Below, piece by piece: positions 21,662-33,817 of a stretch of DNA of 64,000 nt. Position 1 is the stretch's first letter. Every line of letters starts with the position of its first letter. The translations under genes were made by a program, and so were the position numbers. Origin of the DNA: Psilocybe azurescens (Eukaryota > Basidiomycota > Agaricomycetes > Agaricales > Agrocybaceae); NCBI GenBank assembly GCA_023853785.1, contig JAJIRX010000829.1, positions 372,001 to 436,000 on the forward strand. The letters run 5' to 3'. The notes under the pieces are model-generated. The model saw only the letters and a list, made by a program, of their open reading frames with translations, ran no database searches and was not told where the DNA came from.

Positions 21662-23881
21662 CTATCTGCCAGGCCATAACCGTCTTTCAACTGCCCTGAG
21701 TGGTGTATACAATATAACCGTAGCAGCTGCTGCTACGAATACACCAATATCTCCGGTCCCTGCCTTGGCAATGGGTCCAGTGAACCATGTCTGCTGCATG
21801 CATGGTATTATGATCCCAAAAGCGCCTAAAAATGCAGTGACAGCTGCTATTCCAGGAGGTAAAAGTCTGCCTTGGTCCCAACGTGCTACATCATATGCCT
21901 GGAAGGAGGCCCGGCGGAAAATAAAATGCTCAACTAAAACGATGGCACCAAATGCAGTCGCCCAATAACCAATAATGCCTATCAACGGAAGCTTAGTACT
22001 GCTGTATTTTGAAAATCTCTAATAAAATGAAAGCTCACTGAGGACGTTAACGATTGTGCTGTAAAATTTCTTTGCGCCGATGATAGCTAATGGTATAAGT
22101 CTGGATATATTTTGAGTGCTGGGAATTACAGTCGCTTGAGATAGCCCAACGCACATGATTTCGGAAACAATAACAAACACATAACGCGGAACCCGTGTAA
22201 GAGCTGGAGTAATGGCCAGGAAGCTGGTACCTGAAGGAGGAGAATAGGTAGATTAATATTATGAAATAATGTAGCAAAACGTAAGTTGGGTTAAGGGATG
22301 CGCGCTCCAAGGAGCCATACTATAGCGTTGGGTGTAGGAAACAGGACGTACCAAAACTATACATGGTAGGCGCAGCAGCACAGGATGTATTAAAGGCAAT
22401 AAGCACAAGAAGAAATTTGCCAAATCCTCCTGTGGGGGAAAGAACAGCACTAAGAAGGCCACCAAGGCTACGACCTTCATCATAGCCTGACTGCCATGAC
22501 GGGACTCCAGGGGCAGCGGCAGCAAATGCCGCTCCTACCATATTCCATGTTATCTATGAGTTTGTGCAATGGATAGTCAGTATGAGATACTAATTTGCTA
22601 AATAAACTCACAGTTGAGCTCAAATAACCGGAATACACATGGAGAAATATCTTAAGGCTTTGAAAGAGTACTTAGATGAGTTAAAAATGGAATGACAGGT
22701 GCCTACGATGATGTTTTGGCGTCGTGATATACGCCATAGTCAGGTGTAACCGTGCACCAGGCAATAGCACTCGATGCCACAAACGTCGCGAAGGACATGA
22801 TCATGGCTACAGAAGGAGTAGGAACGGAGGGCATATTTGCCGGGTTCAGATGTTTATTCCCCAAACCGAGAAGGATCGGTAGTGCAAGGGCTGCAGGGAC
22901 CCATGCAACGCTTTCAAACCTATAATGCGAACATGAGCGAAATCGGAGTGTATATTTCCGATATACTGACCAGTGCATTACACGATACCCGCAGAAACAT
23001 ACCGCCAGGGATATGATTGAGATGATCACAATCCCGAGAGTGTCGTCTAGCCTTCCATTTGACGCGGCAGCAAGGATCTGACCCCCAATGATGCAGTTCA
23101 AGATGAGAAATCCCTGCATCGAGATCACATTGAGAACACTTGGGATGATTGCACCATACAACCTAGTGTGCCAGTATTAGTGTACCAGTATCGTCAGAAA
23201 TTGAAAACAAGTAGTAGGTGTCATAGAGTGACTAACCCCCAAGAGAATCGACATTGTACCATGCCGCGCATTCCAAGTTTAGGACCAAAAACGGCACTAC
23301 AAGATATAGGCCGATTGTAGACGCTTGATCTATAAATGATCCCAGACTACGCACCAGTACGCGGGCACAGCGCAGACGCTGGGAAAGACGATAAAGGAAG
23401 ACAAGTAAAGTTCTACACCAGAGACGCGGGAAGTTAGGAAGTACGCACATAGTATTGATCACCAATATTACGAGGAGCGAGGGTTCCAATCCCAACCCAA
23501 AAAATGCAGGGCCAGCACTCCCTGTAGTGAAGCCAAGAATATTGAAATTGACAGAAAACCAGATCCAGAACATCTGGTAGATGCGAGTGTCGGTACGCTG
23601 CTCCAAGGGAATTGGTTTAGACCTGTAAAGAAGTGAATAAGCTCAGTAGGGATTGTCGTCGCTGTTGACCGTCATGGTTGAGCTCACCCCTCGGTTTCCA
23701 CTCCTAATTTCAATAGCGCCAATGTGAACCGCTGGAATGCACCCTGCTTTTCCTCATTGATATTCGTCGATGGGTTCGTTGTGGAGTCGGCCTTTAGAGA
23801 CTGGTCGTCGAGTGGTCCTAGCTCGAGTGTCTCTGGCTTGCTAGAGGAGTTCATATCTTTTTCGTGGTCGTGTGCCTCCAT
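21662..23881 (-). CDS. Purine-cytosine permease, NCS1/Fcy2-like (permease 1)
   Basis: Predicted plasma-membrane symporter of the nucleobase:cation symporter-1 family. Start MEAHDHEKDMNSSSKPETLE at 23881; the upstream in-frame ATG at 23992 looks less likely. After a short acidic cytosolic tail come PIPLEQRTDTRIYQMFWIWF, then NFNILGFTTGSAGPAFFGLG (first membrane helices) and, across two introns, VCAVPAYW and FGPKLGMRGMVQCRFSWG, the family signature loop. YGAIIPSVLNVISMQGFLIL, MVGAAFAAAAPGVPSWQSGY and GYWATAFGAIVLVEHFIFRR follow, with the end LRAVERRLWPGR and TAG at 21662. Around ten short introns interrupt it. Its 3' half also exists as the truncated copy at 14079-15239. Substrate cannot be read from sequence; Fcy2 relatives carry adenine, guanine, hypoxanthine and cytosine. 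No clear frameshift seen. Confidence 0.82.
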
Positions 23882-24697
23882 TGTCCTCAGGTTTCTGGTG
23901 GTATAATGAGTTTGGCTTCGATGATTTATATATGAGGAGTCATTCACCGTTGCAAAGCGGGCGAACTTCGGTAGTAGAAGAAAGATTAACACCCTAGGCT
24001 TTATCTTTTAATGTGGACCATAACTTTGAGGGATTCTTATGACAGCTATTATAATGGACTTATAGACAGAACCGCGGAGCTGTTTCTGACAGAATCTCGG
24101 TCGCTCTGAGACTCCGAATAAGGAGTGCTAGGTGACCGAAGGACGAGATAAGGGGGACAGCCTGCAGGCTAAGGAAGACGGCAAGTGGCTTATTATTCGC
24201 TACCTTCGAAAGTTCCGATACGCCGATTTAGCAGCATGAATGTGAAGAAGAAGGGTCTGAATTTACGCTGTTGGAAATGATCGCTGACGTATCCCTCAAA
24301 TGACACAGGTTCTTGGACGTGCCGTGAGGACTGAATAGCCCTTACTCGGTCTAGTAGCTTATCATGATCGCTTCAGAAGTCATTTACATGACCATTGATA
24401 CAGGAGTATGTCGACCCTCACTTCAACATAACATGCATTTTTGCGAGGGTAATAGTTCGAATTTGAACAAGCGTTCATCCCTATGTGAGATCTTCATGAT
24501 ATTTTTAAAGGTGGCGACAAGATGGCGAGAGGCTTTGACACATTTATCTCAGTACTTATTCAATTGTCGCTCACGACAGCTCGCGGGCAGCAATCACCCA
24601 TGTCTAGACACACAATTGAACTCGTTTGTTCGTTTGTTTATGTGAAACCCTCGTTCCACATCCGTATATCCCTGTAGTTGAGCAATGTGTTTGTTGT
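23882..24697. other. Intergenic between the two permease genes
   Basis: Contains the presumed promoter of permease 1 and the 3' flank of permease 2. An open frame at 24364-24645 on the plus strand has no recognisable features. No repeat or RNA gene seen. Confidence 0.5.
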
Positions 24698-26981
24698 CTA
24701 CCTACCAGGCCACACCCGTCTTTCGACCGCTCTCAGTGGTGTATACAGTAGAACTGCAATTGCAGCTCCAGTAAACACACCAATATCACCTGTGCCTGCT
24801 TTGGCAATAGGCCCCGTATACCACGTTTGCTGCATAGAGGGAATTATGATACCAAACGATCCCAAGAAGGCAAAAATGGCCGCGATCCCGGGAGGCAAGA
24901 GTCGGGCTTTGTCCCAGCGTGCTATATCGTATGCTTTGAAGGAGGATCGGAACAGAAAGTGTTCGATGAGAACAATCGCACCGAACGAAGTCGACCAGTA
25001 TCCGATCACACCTAGTGGACGGATGTTTACAGGGTCAAAAGGCTATGGTTGGACAGAATTACGCACTAAGAATATCGACCAGTGTGCTATAGAACTTCTT
25101 GGCGCCAATGATAGCCAAGGGTATGAGTCTGGATTGAAATTCTAAGTATCACTCGGAACTGGTCAAACTATTCACAGTTCTAACGTACATCACTTCGGAA
25201 ATAATGGCAAAAACATATCGGGGCACACGCGTAAAAGCGGGAGTAATCGCCATGAAGCTTGTTCCTTTGAATGAAGATATATCGCAGGTTAGTATGCAAT
25301 AAAGAGCAAATTGAAAATGACAGGTATGGCGAAAGTGGTGCAATGCTCTCGCCAGCGGCTTTGATGTTTCATTGGAGACATTAGGCTTACCAAAAGTATA
25401 CATAGTGGGCGCTGCAGCGCAGGACGTGCCAAACGCTATAAGCACAAGTAAAAATTTGCTGAACCCTCCCGCAGGTGACAGAACAGCGCTGAGGAGACCG
25501 CCAAGGTCGTTTCCTTCGTCATATCCAGACTTCCAGGAGGGAATTCCCGGAGCGGCAGCAGCAAATGCGGCTCCCATCATATGCCATGTTATCTAGCAGT
25601 TAAAAGAACATTAATCTATGAGCCAAACATAACGCGAAAAAGACAAACACTGGGAAGGAGAAATCCAAAATACGAATACAGAAATATTTTGAGACTGTGC
25701 GCGTACTGGTGAGTGACAATTTCTCGAGATAAGACAGTAAACCTACGTTGACACTTTATTGTCATGATACACGCCATAGTCAGGAGTGATTGTACACCAG
25801 CTAATAATGCTTGATGCCACAAACGATGCAAACGAGAGGACCATGGACGCAGATGGAGCAGGGACGGCGGGCATACTTGATGGATTTAGATGGCTGTTCG
25901 CCACACCAAGCAGGATGGGGAATGTAATGACGGCAGGAACCCATGCAAAGCTTTCAAACCTAAAATACGGGGATAAGCGAGCCAAACCACTTAGCGAAAT
26001 CGCTCACCAATGCATGACACGGTACCCGAAGAAGGTGACCTGGAGATAGAATAAACCTTCAAGTTATCGACATACAGCGAGGGAGCCCATACCGCCAGCG
26101 AAATGACTGATATGATCACAATGCCGAGAGTATCATTTAGCTTGTTCGATGCGGCAGCAAGAATCTGCCCGCCAATGATACAGTTCAAGATGAGGAACCC
26201 CAGCGTTGAGATAACATTGAGAGTGCTTGGAATTACGGCACCATATAGTCTATATTACCATCAAGTTTCATTGAGGTTAGACCCAGGGAATTTTTGAGAG
26301 AAAACGAGTGACCACGACTAACCCCCAAGAGAACCGAGATTGTACCATGCCCCGCATACCAAGCTTGGGGCCAAAAACAGCACTACAGGTCGGTGTATGT
26401 GATAGACAAAGGATATTCATTGAGTTTGAGCGCATGCATTTTAGGGGGGAAATAGATTACGCACAAGTATGCGGGCACGGCGCAGGTTCTGCAAGAAACA
26501 ATCAACAAACCTATGAAGCTCCGCACAGGACCTTTACGGGCAGAAGAGAAAATACTCACATAACATCGACCACCAGTAATATAAGCAGAGAATTGCTCAA
26601 TCCCAAGCCAAAAAATGCAGGGCCTGCACTTCCTGTACTGAACGCGAGAATATTGAAATTGACAGAAAACCAAAGCCAGAACATCTGGTAGGTACGAGTA
26701 TCTGTGCGTTGCTCTTCCGGAATTGGCGTGACTCTGCCATGATTTAGAATTAGAACCTGTTACCAGAATTTCGATTAATATCTGCTATGGAACTCACCCC
26801 TCGGTTTCAACCCCCATTTCAATAACAAAACCGACAATCTGTAGAACAGCCCACTCTGTTTGCTGTCATCGATATTTGCCGATTCATCTATCACAGAATC
26901 GCCCTTCAGGAATCGGCTGTCTGGTCCTAACTCTGAATCCTGCTTGCTGGAGGGTGTGGGCTCCTTTGCGGTTACAGTCAT
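24698..26981 (-). CDS. Purine-cytosine permease, NCS1/Fcy2-like (permease 2)
   Basis: Paralogue of permease 1, same strand and architecture but clearly diverged, so an older duplication than the 7-kb one. Start MTVTAKEPTPSSKQDSELG at 26981. Landmarks: IPEEQRTDTRTYQMFWLWFS, NFNILAFSTGSAGPAFFGLG, VFGPKLGMRGMVQSRFSWG, FLILNCIIGGQILAAAS, SFAWVPAVITFPILLGVANS, MMGAAFAAAAPGIPSWKSGY, GYWSTSFGAIVLIEHFLFRS and the end LRAVERRVWPGR, TAG at 24698. Introns of 50-65 bases fall at many of the same places as in permease 1. Probably 12 membrane helices. Together with permease 1 it forms a tandem pair next to two D-amino-acid oxidase genes. The substrate is unknown; different N-termini suggest the two could be regulated or sorted differently. 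Confidence 0.8.
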
Positions 26982-27969
26982 AGGGTGTCTGGTATTGCCC
27001 CTGGTACAGTAATTAGTTCTGTTTGAAGCTTGACAATCGGCTCACCGTTCTAATCCGGCGTCCTTCTCTGGGAGGGAAGAATTATAAACCAGGTCTTTAT
27101 CTTGCTCCATGGTCATAGTGAATCGTGACGATGACACCGTGGGTGTCTTCGCCTCTAAAAAAGAGGGCCTAGTACTTAACACTGTGGTACTCAAGTCACA
27201 AGTGGCACTGTAGCAAAACGCGGGTCAGCGTGGGATCTACTAAAAACGAATTGACCAGCGTGTCGATAAAGAACAATGAAGGGGCATACGAGACCTTAAG
27301 CAATACATAGCTACTGCATTCTCATGCTAAGATGAAGACTAGAAGCATGAAAGATTCGTGTGGGCAGTTGGATAGCCTCCTTACACGTGACTCAAGGACA
27401 CTTCTGTGGAATTGATAACTGACACTTGAAGCACGGCGATCGGCTGATATGTGATTAGGCGCCTGCCTAACGCGTACACACAGTGCCAAGTCAGGAGACA
27501 ATCGGTCTATCTGGATAACAGCATTGCAAGTGTTCCTAAGGCCTGGAGGAAGGGAGCGCAACTTGAAGCTTGAAGCTTGAAGCTTGAAGACTAATCAATT
27601 CGTAAACAAGGGTAAGCAAAACTCAGACTAATTGCAGGTTCGGAGCAAGCCGTTCTTGCTCCGGGCCGCTGAAAGAGGCTAGCCATGCAGCGGCTACGGG
27701 AATTCAATCAGTTTGTGGTCCCTTGAGAAACTTTATGAATCCGGTGGGGATCCAAGGAAATTAATAGAAAGTGAATTGAACAGCGTTTTAAAGATTGTTC
27801 AACGCTGGATAGTATCCCAATTTAAGTCCGTTCCTCATGCGGAGAACGAAGGCTTGTCTCAAGGGTAATATTTTCCTGTATTCTATCTTTATACAATCTC
27901 TATGTCTAAATTGTGATTTACTCCAGGGCAGGAGAGAATTTTTAGATTTAAACGGAGACAGACTTTACG
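26982..27969. other. Intergenic with a 7-base tandem repeat
   Basis: No coding sequence recognised. At 27562-27589 the heptamer CTTGAAG is repeated four times without interruption. The left part is the presumed promoter of permease 2. Confidence 0.55.
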
Positions 27970-29542
27970 TCATTTACCCAATGAACCTTCTTCCAGTAAG
28001 CGTATAACAACTCCTGCAGACCCAATTGAGTTGATGTATCCTTGTGTCCCATGGCTTCGACAAAAGGTTAACCAATGAATATACTTTCTCTCCAGAGCAT
28101 CTGTAATGAACACTCACCCGTAGTTGTAAATAATGGGTATCTTCTTACCAGTAATTTTTGCTATCCTATAATCCGCTTCGATTCGAGGGCCTTCTTTCCT
28201 CATAGGTCGTAACCCGCACCCTTCCTCGACAATCAAAGGGATTAGATCATCTATTTCCGCGGGTGTATGACCTTGCTTAATTCTTGTCTCCGAAGATGGG
28301 ATAAGCTGGGGACACAGAGATAGACCCCTCTTCAAGAGATCCTGCGTAGTCTCTGGACGAGCTTTCGGATACCTAATCCCGCCAAGATTTTATTGAGTAC
28401 GTGACAGATCAAATTGCTCTGACCCATGTCGAGTACGGACGAATCTTACCAATCATCGATACCTTGTATACCGCCTATTATCACGTCCCCACTTCTCCTT
28501 GGGATAATGTATGTCCAGGTATCACCATTTTCTAATGAGCATCCATCGCGGACCCATGGAGCACGTAAAATAACCGTCTGTCCGCGGGAAGGATATACAG
28601 TTCCGTCTTCTACCCCACCGAGAAATCGGGCTCCCAATCCAGCGCAGACGATGACAGCGTCCGGGGCCAATCCTGATGCAATGTCAATGAGAGAATCGTT
28701 TTTCCCGTCGTCTGTGAAGGGGTAGGATCCTGCTTCGAGTACCTGGTCAATATGTTGCACATGACCTTTGACGAAAACGACGCCTAGCTCCAGTAGTCGA
28801 CTGGTCAGATACTTCAAGTAAACGGGAACGTCAATGGTGACCGTTTCAAAAGAGTATCCATAGTTAGCGTTTGGTATGAGTTCTTCCTTTGCAACTTCCG
28901 TAAACTATCCCCCAATAACATTATTCAATCCCCTTCATTACAAGTGTTCAAGATTGAAATTTGAACGTGACTCACACCCGGCATTCTTTCCAGAGGGTTA
29001 GGCTTGGATTGTTCGGTCGAAAAGTATTCTGTTTGGGAGACACGAAGGAAACATTCCTCAGCCGGCCCTCCACGCTCCGAAAGTGCCCACATTTCGAGGA
29101 ACGTCTGGTGATCGATATCTGCGAGAGAAGAATAGTTTCACATCGCCGATAAGACTAACTAAAAATTTAGTTTCAAACCTGCTTGCTCTGTCCCAGTCGG
29201 CGTGAAGCTAACATAATGCGCACCCTGCACATCGAAGTCGGTCGAATTATCAGAAACAAGACAAGGTGTCAAAATCTGATGAGATACGACATCCACGTAC
29301 CGCCCAATGGCTCGTGTACTTGATCGTCTTAGCGTCCGTAGGAAGAACATCCGCGATGATTTCAACCTGGTAGTCTCCTTTTTCCTGAATCTTCAACGCA
29401 GTTGTAAGCCCAATGACGCCTGTGTGTGTCCACATGTACCGAATCAGTCACAGCGCAAGTCTGTCAGGCAGACACGAGCATGAGCACCTGCCCCGAGAAC
29501 GATCGCTCTCTTCTTCTTTCGATCTGCCAATGTATTAGCCAT
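27970..29542 (-). CDS. D-amino-acid oxidase family flavoenzyme (DAO 1)
   Basis: FAD-dependent oxidase expected to convert D-amino acids to 2-oxo acids, ammonia and H2O2. Start MANTLADRKKKRAIVLGAG at 29542; the glycine-rich FAD motif is completed across an intron by VIGLTTALKIQEKGDYQVEI. TIKYTSHWA and GAHYVSF match the DAO substrate-side region. Then come SFETVTIDVPVYLKYLTSRL, APDAVIVCAGLGARFLGGVE, VYPSRGQTVILRAPWV, TYIIPRRSGDVIIGGIQG and CGLRPMRKEGPRIE, which has the expected active-site arginine region. The last exon gives IIYNYG then HGTQGYINSIGSAGVVIRLL and ends EEGSLGK. The usual HGG.G in this loop is HGTQG here, a deviation in a conserved flavin-side loop. No peroxisomal SKL-type tail is visible, unlike many fungal DAOs. 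About seven short introns. Confidence 0.82.
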
Positions 29543-29911
29543 CGTGTGCAGTAAAGAGCTGTGATTTATCGGAGATCCTGGACGTTCGAGAAAGGGGTAT
29601 GGGAATCTCATGGATTTGATGACGCAGATAATTATAGCGATTGATTAGCCGTTCTAGGCTTCTGTCTTGCTGTTGCCTTGAGACGTCTTCGTGGAAATGA
29701 AATGTGCACAGAAAGATAATGGTCAAAATAGTTCCTCGTACATAGCATGTTACAAGAATAGGGAGATAGTAAGTATAGCAATGTTAATGGGCATAGATGA
29801 GTCGGGATTCGGGGGCGTGAATGAAGGTAAACGGAATCTATAAATCCTATGAACAGCAAAGAAAAGTAGAGGATAAGGACAACCTTAAAATATGAAGGTG
29901 GCTACTCACAA

Positions 29912-31515
29912 TCAAACAGTCTTTGTGGAAGTGGCAAGCGCGCCAGTCAACAATTCCAAAACTCTATCAGCACATCCCCACGATGCTTGATACCCGTATC
30001 CACCATGTCTATCCAAGCACACCAATCAATCAAAGTTACAAAAGCCCACCACATGAAAAGAACTCACCCATAATTGTGGATAATAGGAATCCTGTCCTTC
30101 CTCTTAACCTTCGCACCATCGAACCACTCTACCTCCAATCTAAACCCACCCTTCCTCGCAGGACGCAGTCCGCATCCCTGACCGACGACATGCGAGAGGA
30201 GGTCATCGATAGTTGGCTTACGGACCGCACGCACCTCTGGAGGCGCAAGCTCCGGGCAAAGGGCGAGCCCTCGCTTCAAAATATCTTCCGTAGTTTCCGG
30301 GCGAGCTTGGGGATACCAATCGTCCGCCACCCTCGTGCCGCCAACTATAACCTAAATGAGATATGAAAGCAAAGACAGTTAAATTATAACTTTTGAAGTC
30401 CAAGAAGGCGACGGGGGGACGTACGTCGCTGCTCCTTCGCGGGATAATGTACGTGCAAGCCCCGCTCTGATCCAGCGACTCCGTTCGGCCAAAGCGGACC
30501 CACGGAGCGCGCACGAGTACGGTCTGCCCTCGAATAGGATACACATCTTTATCCTCCACACCTCCAAGGAACCGCGCGCCGATTCCCGCACACACTATCA
30601 GCGCATCGGGCAGCGCATCGAGATGACTGCCGCCCGCGAAAAGGCTGGTTCCACCCTCCAAGATCTGATTGATGTGTAGAATTGAGCCACGCAGAATACG
30701 GCCACCGGAGCCTAGGAATCGTGTGAGGAGGTAGTTGAGGTAGATGGGGACGTCTATTGAGACGGTTGTGAATGTGCATCCTGATGTGGCTCCTGGGATA
30801 AGCTCTGCTGGTTCAAGATACCTAAACTATTGAAGATGTCGAGAGCAAGAATTGTAAGTCAGTTTAAAGTGCGTGGTAGTGTCTATGACTTACGTGGGGC
30901 ATCTTCTCGAGAGGTTCTGGTTTCGGTCGTTCCGCGAAGAAGTATTCTGTCTGTGGGATGCGAAGAAACGACTCCTCGGCGTCATTCCCTGGAGCAGAGA
31001 GCTCCCACATAACTTTAAATGTCTCCTCCTCAAAAACTGCGGCCCAAATTGACAATCAGGAACCACACTTCTCCAGCCAGCAACGAAGCCATGGACTCAC
31101 AGTGCTGTTCGGTATCATTTATGGGATTGTATACATGGTGTGCTCCCTACATGCATCACATGCATTAAGTCAATATCTACCCACAAAGGATATGGATGGT
31201 CTACGCACCGCCCACCGACTTGTATACTTGATCGATTTAGGGTCGCTCGGAATTATTTCCGCCACGACAGTAACCTGATAATCATCATGTTTCTGCAGCT
31301 TCAGCGCAGTCGTCAGGCCAATAACACCTAATCATCCCAGCCAAATACGTATGAGAGAAGAGCATAAAGCAGAAGATCAATGTCAGACATCGTATTCCAC
31401 GACACAGCGGCGCATTCTCATGAAACGCGTCGTTGAAACAGCTGAAGCACTCACCAGCTCCTATCACCACCACCGTCTTGTTCTTTGTGTTAGTTGTTGG
31501 ATGTGCGGCGGCCAT
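29912..31515 (-). CDS. D-amino-acid oxidase family flavoenzyme (DAO 2)
   Basis: Tandem paralogue of DAO 1, same strand, separated by about 370 bases. Start at 31515: MAAAHPTTNTKNKTVVVIGA, continuing across an intron to VIGLTTALKLQKHDDYQVT. Further landmarks: FEEETFKVMWELSAPGNDAE, TTVSIDVPIYLNYLLTRFLG, DALIVCAGIGARFLGGVEDK, VYPIRGQTVLVRAPWVRFG, TYIIPRRSSDV, RVADDWYPQARPETTEDILK and GCGLRPARKGGFRLEVEW. The terminal exon reads HNYG then HGGYGYQASWGCADRVLELL, the canonical DAO ending loop, and stops after ALATSTKTV. As in DAO 1 there is no obvious peroxisome signal at the C-terminus. Exon-intron layout parallels DAO 1. Compared with DAO 1 this copy keeps the canonical residues and is the more likely classical enzyme. 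D-aspartate oxidase specificity cannot be excluded. Confidence 0.84.
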
Positions 31516-32235
31516 TAGTCGTGAAATGTTATTCTCGATAAACTGGGAGTAGGAAGATGGGAGGACGCAGCAAAGTCAGTGGTATTAATATTATAACCGT
31601 AGAGATAGGGCCTGGCATGTCGCATGCGATTCCAAGACCTGACATCGATCGCGATCGGCCCGTCGTGATCAATTAGACAAACTCGGCCAGTGTGTTGTAC
31701 ACCGCTCCCAGGAATAAACAACAGATAAAGCTCGAGGCCGCTACTATAATACGAACTGCCTTGAGGTAAGCGCTCCAATACGCTCCAGCCTTTCGCGAAA
31801 TCGCAAGCGATTATTTAGTGTCTGCGAGCGCTCTTCGGAACTGTTTCACCGGGTGGCTAGGTCAATTTGTAAAATCTTGCGTTAGGTCTCGGAATCATCA
31901 TGACTGTTGAGTCGATACGACTCCTCGTCCTCGTTGACCCAAGGAGACAGTGAAAAGTCTGGCCCTAGCTCTTATAAACGTAAGCGCATGCAATAGATAG
32001 ATGCATAATATCCGGCTGCAAAATTAATTGATTTCTACCATTTAACAACGTGCGTTATCTGTCAACACAAGGTCAACGCTCGAGTCCAGAAAAGCATATA
32101 TGATGAATAAATGACGAATGACAAGCAAGATAACAGATAACAAGGAAAGACTAGACTAGAAAAGCCAGACACCAAAAGAGAACGTGTGCTCACAAATCAG
32201 TTCCCGCATCTCCAACTTCTAGTCCATCCCTTCTT
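31516..32235. other. Intergenic
   Basis: Holds the presumed promoter of DAO 2 and the 3' flank of the desaturase gene. Short open frames only; nothing recognisable. Confidence 0.5.
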
Positions 32236-33817
32236 CTACTCGCTTTTATCCGACTCGGTCATATCTGCATCCGAGCTCGAGTCCACTTCTTCGTCTATGG
32301 CCTCATCGACGAGGTCCGCAAATTTGCTACACGAAACACCTGCCGCCGCTGCCCCAGCTCCACCACCAACACCAATGTCTAATCTACGACCTTTTCCGAT
32401 CCTCTTAGCACGCGCGAAGATGCCAACTTCTTTATCGCGGATAAAGTTGATAATGACCATAGGCCAAGAGGGATGCGAAGGGATAGTGTCGTAAAACTCC
32501 GGTGCGAGAGCTTTCAGCGCTGGGAGACGCGTCCAGGGTATAGACGGGAAATCATGGTGCTCATTATGATATCCGACCTATAAAAAATAATATAAAATCA
32601 GGATGATATATGCACGGTAAAATACAAAACGACGGACGTTATAAGCCAGTACATTCAGAGGCCCGTAGTAGCTGTACGTCTCTTGCTCGAGTCCATCCCA
32701 GAGATAATGCTCCGCTATGAAATGCCCAGCGCACGGGTGCAAGCTCCCAGCGAAGAAGCTGCTCATGATGAGGTATATCAGCGGCCTCGCGCCGTACGTC
32801 GACACGAGGAAGAAATCAACAACAACTTGGACAAGGATGTTGAGGAAGTGCCAATGCGTCAGAGTCTGGGCGCGAACGAAGGTCGGTCTAAGAGCGTAGA
32901 AGAGGATCTGGAATGTACTGCGCGCGGGCATATATTTTGGTGCGTTGGTTAGTTACGTTGCGCATACATAGTGCGCTGACACGTACGCAAAGAAGACTTT
33001 TCCAAGGACGTTGTTCAAGCATATAATCTCAAGCCTTGTGGGTAAATCCGTGTCAATCCCATCCTGCCCGAGAAATTTGTGATGCTCGATGTGATATCCC
33101 TGTAGCACAGTATCCAACCAATTCATCTTCCTGATCTCACTCAAGCAACGAGGAGCGAACATACCTTGAATGCAGCCGAGTACGGAATGCCAATCGGCAG
33201 ATTCGCAAAGATAGCCAGGAGCTTATTGGGTGCTATCTTTCGGAAGGCGAGATTATGCGTGATTTCGTGAATGGCAAGGAACAAATTATGGTTCGCAGTG
33301 CCCCCAATCGCATATGCGACGAAAATGAACAGGGGTGACAGAGGTGAATGATTTCGCATAAAGATAGCTAGACTGATTTGGAGGGAGACAACGAAGAGAA
33401 CGACATATTTCGTTAGGGGCTCACGGCCCATCAGTTTGGTGACCTACGCGCAGCGGAAGCACGAAGCTGTTGGTTAGCAACGCGATACTCAGGTCATGTA
33501 GAGGATAGAATAGGGACTCACCTCGGGATGGGCCTTCATAATAGCCAACCTCCGTGACCGGTGCGGCTCCTCTGTCATCAACCATAGAAAGTCCTTTGGG
33601 TCCTGGGGAGGTGCGGAATACGCATATTCGTCTCTAACACCTTCATCGCCTTCGTTGACAGCGAATGTTCGTCGTGGTGTCCTGTTGATTTTGGAGCTGG
33701 ATACCCTGCCCTCATCAAGGCTTTCGGCGCCTCCAAAGAGACTATAGTCTGTACCAGTGCTGTTTAGAAAAGAGATTCGAAGTAGGACAGCGAAGAGGAG
33801 CTACTAATTTCGGACAT
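32236..33817 (-). CDS. DES1: Sphingolipid delta-4 desaturase (dihydroceramide desaturase)
   Basis: Introduces the 4,5-trans double bond of dihydroceramide to make ceramide for glucosylceramides, in the ER membrane. Start MSEI at 33817, with a short first exon joined to [20 protein letters not shown]. The DES-type N-terminal motif follows as [20 protein letters not shown] and AHPE, then [20 protein letters not shown]. All three iron-binding histidine boxes are present: HEITHN (in [19 protein letters not shown]), HIEHH ([20 protein letters not shown]) and HNEHH ([18 protein letters not shown]). Membrane segments surround them ([20 protein letters not shown] and [20 protein letters not shown]). 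The C-terminus carries an extra glycine/alanine-rich and acidic tail ending [11 protein letters not shown], longer than in animal enzymes. Five or so introns. No frameshift seen. Identity is firm. Confidence 0.92.

Larger units (their letters stand above)
15240..22825 (+). repeat. Tandem segmental duplication, right copy
   Basis: Direct repeat of 7468-15239. It starts with CAAACCACGCAGATTGAGCG, fused to the truncated permease exon of the left copy, and ends where the homology stops at AGTAGGAAC, position 22825. Beyond that point the permease gene continues to its own start codon. This copy carries the 850 bp miniature LTR element at 15969-16818, lacks the 752 bp solo LTR, and lacks about 206 bp around 17543. 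Its pentamer run (GCGAT) near 15645 is longer than in the left copy. Confidence 0.9.
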
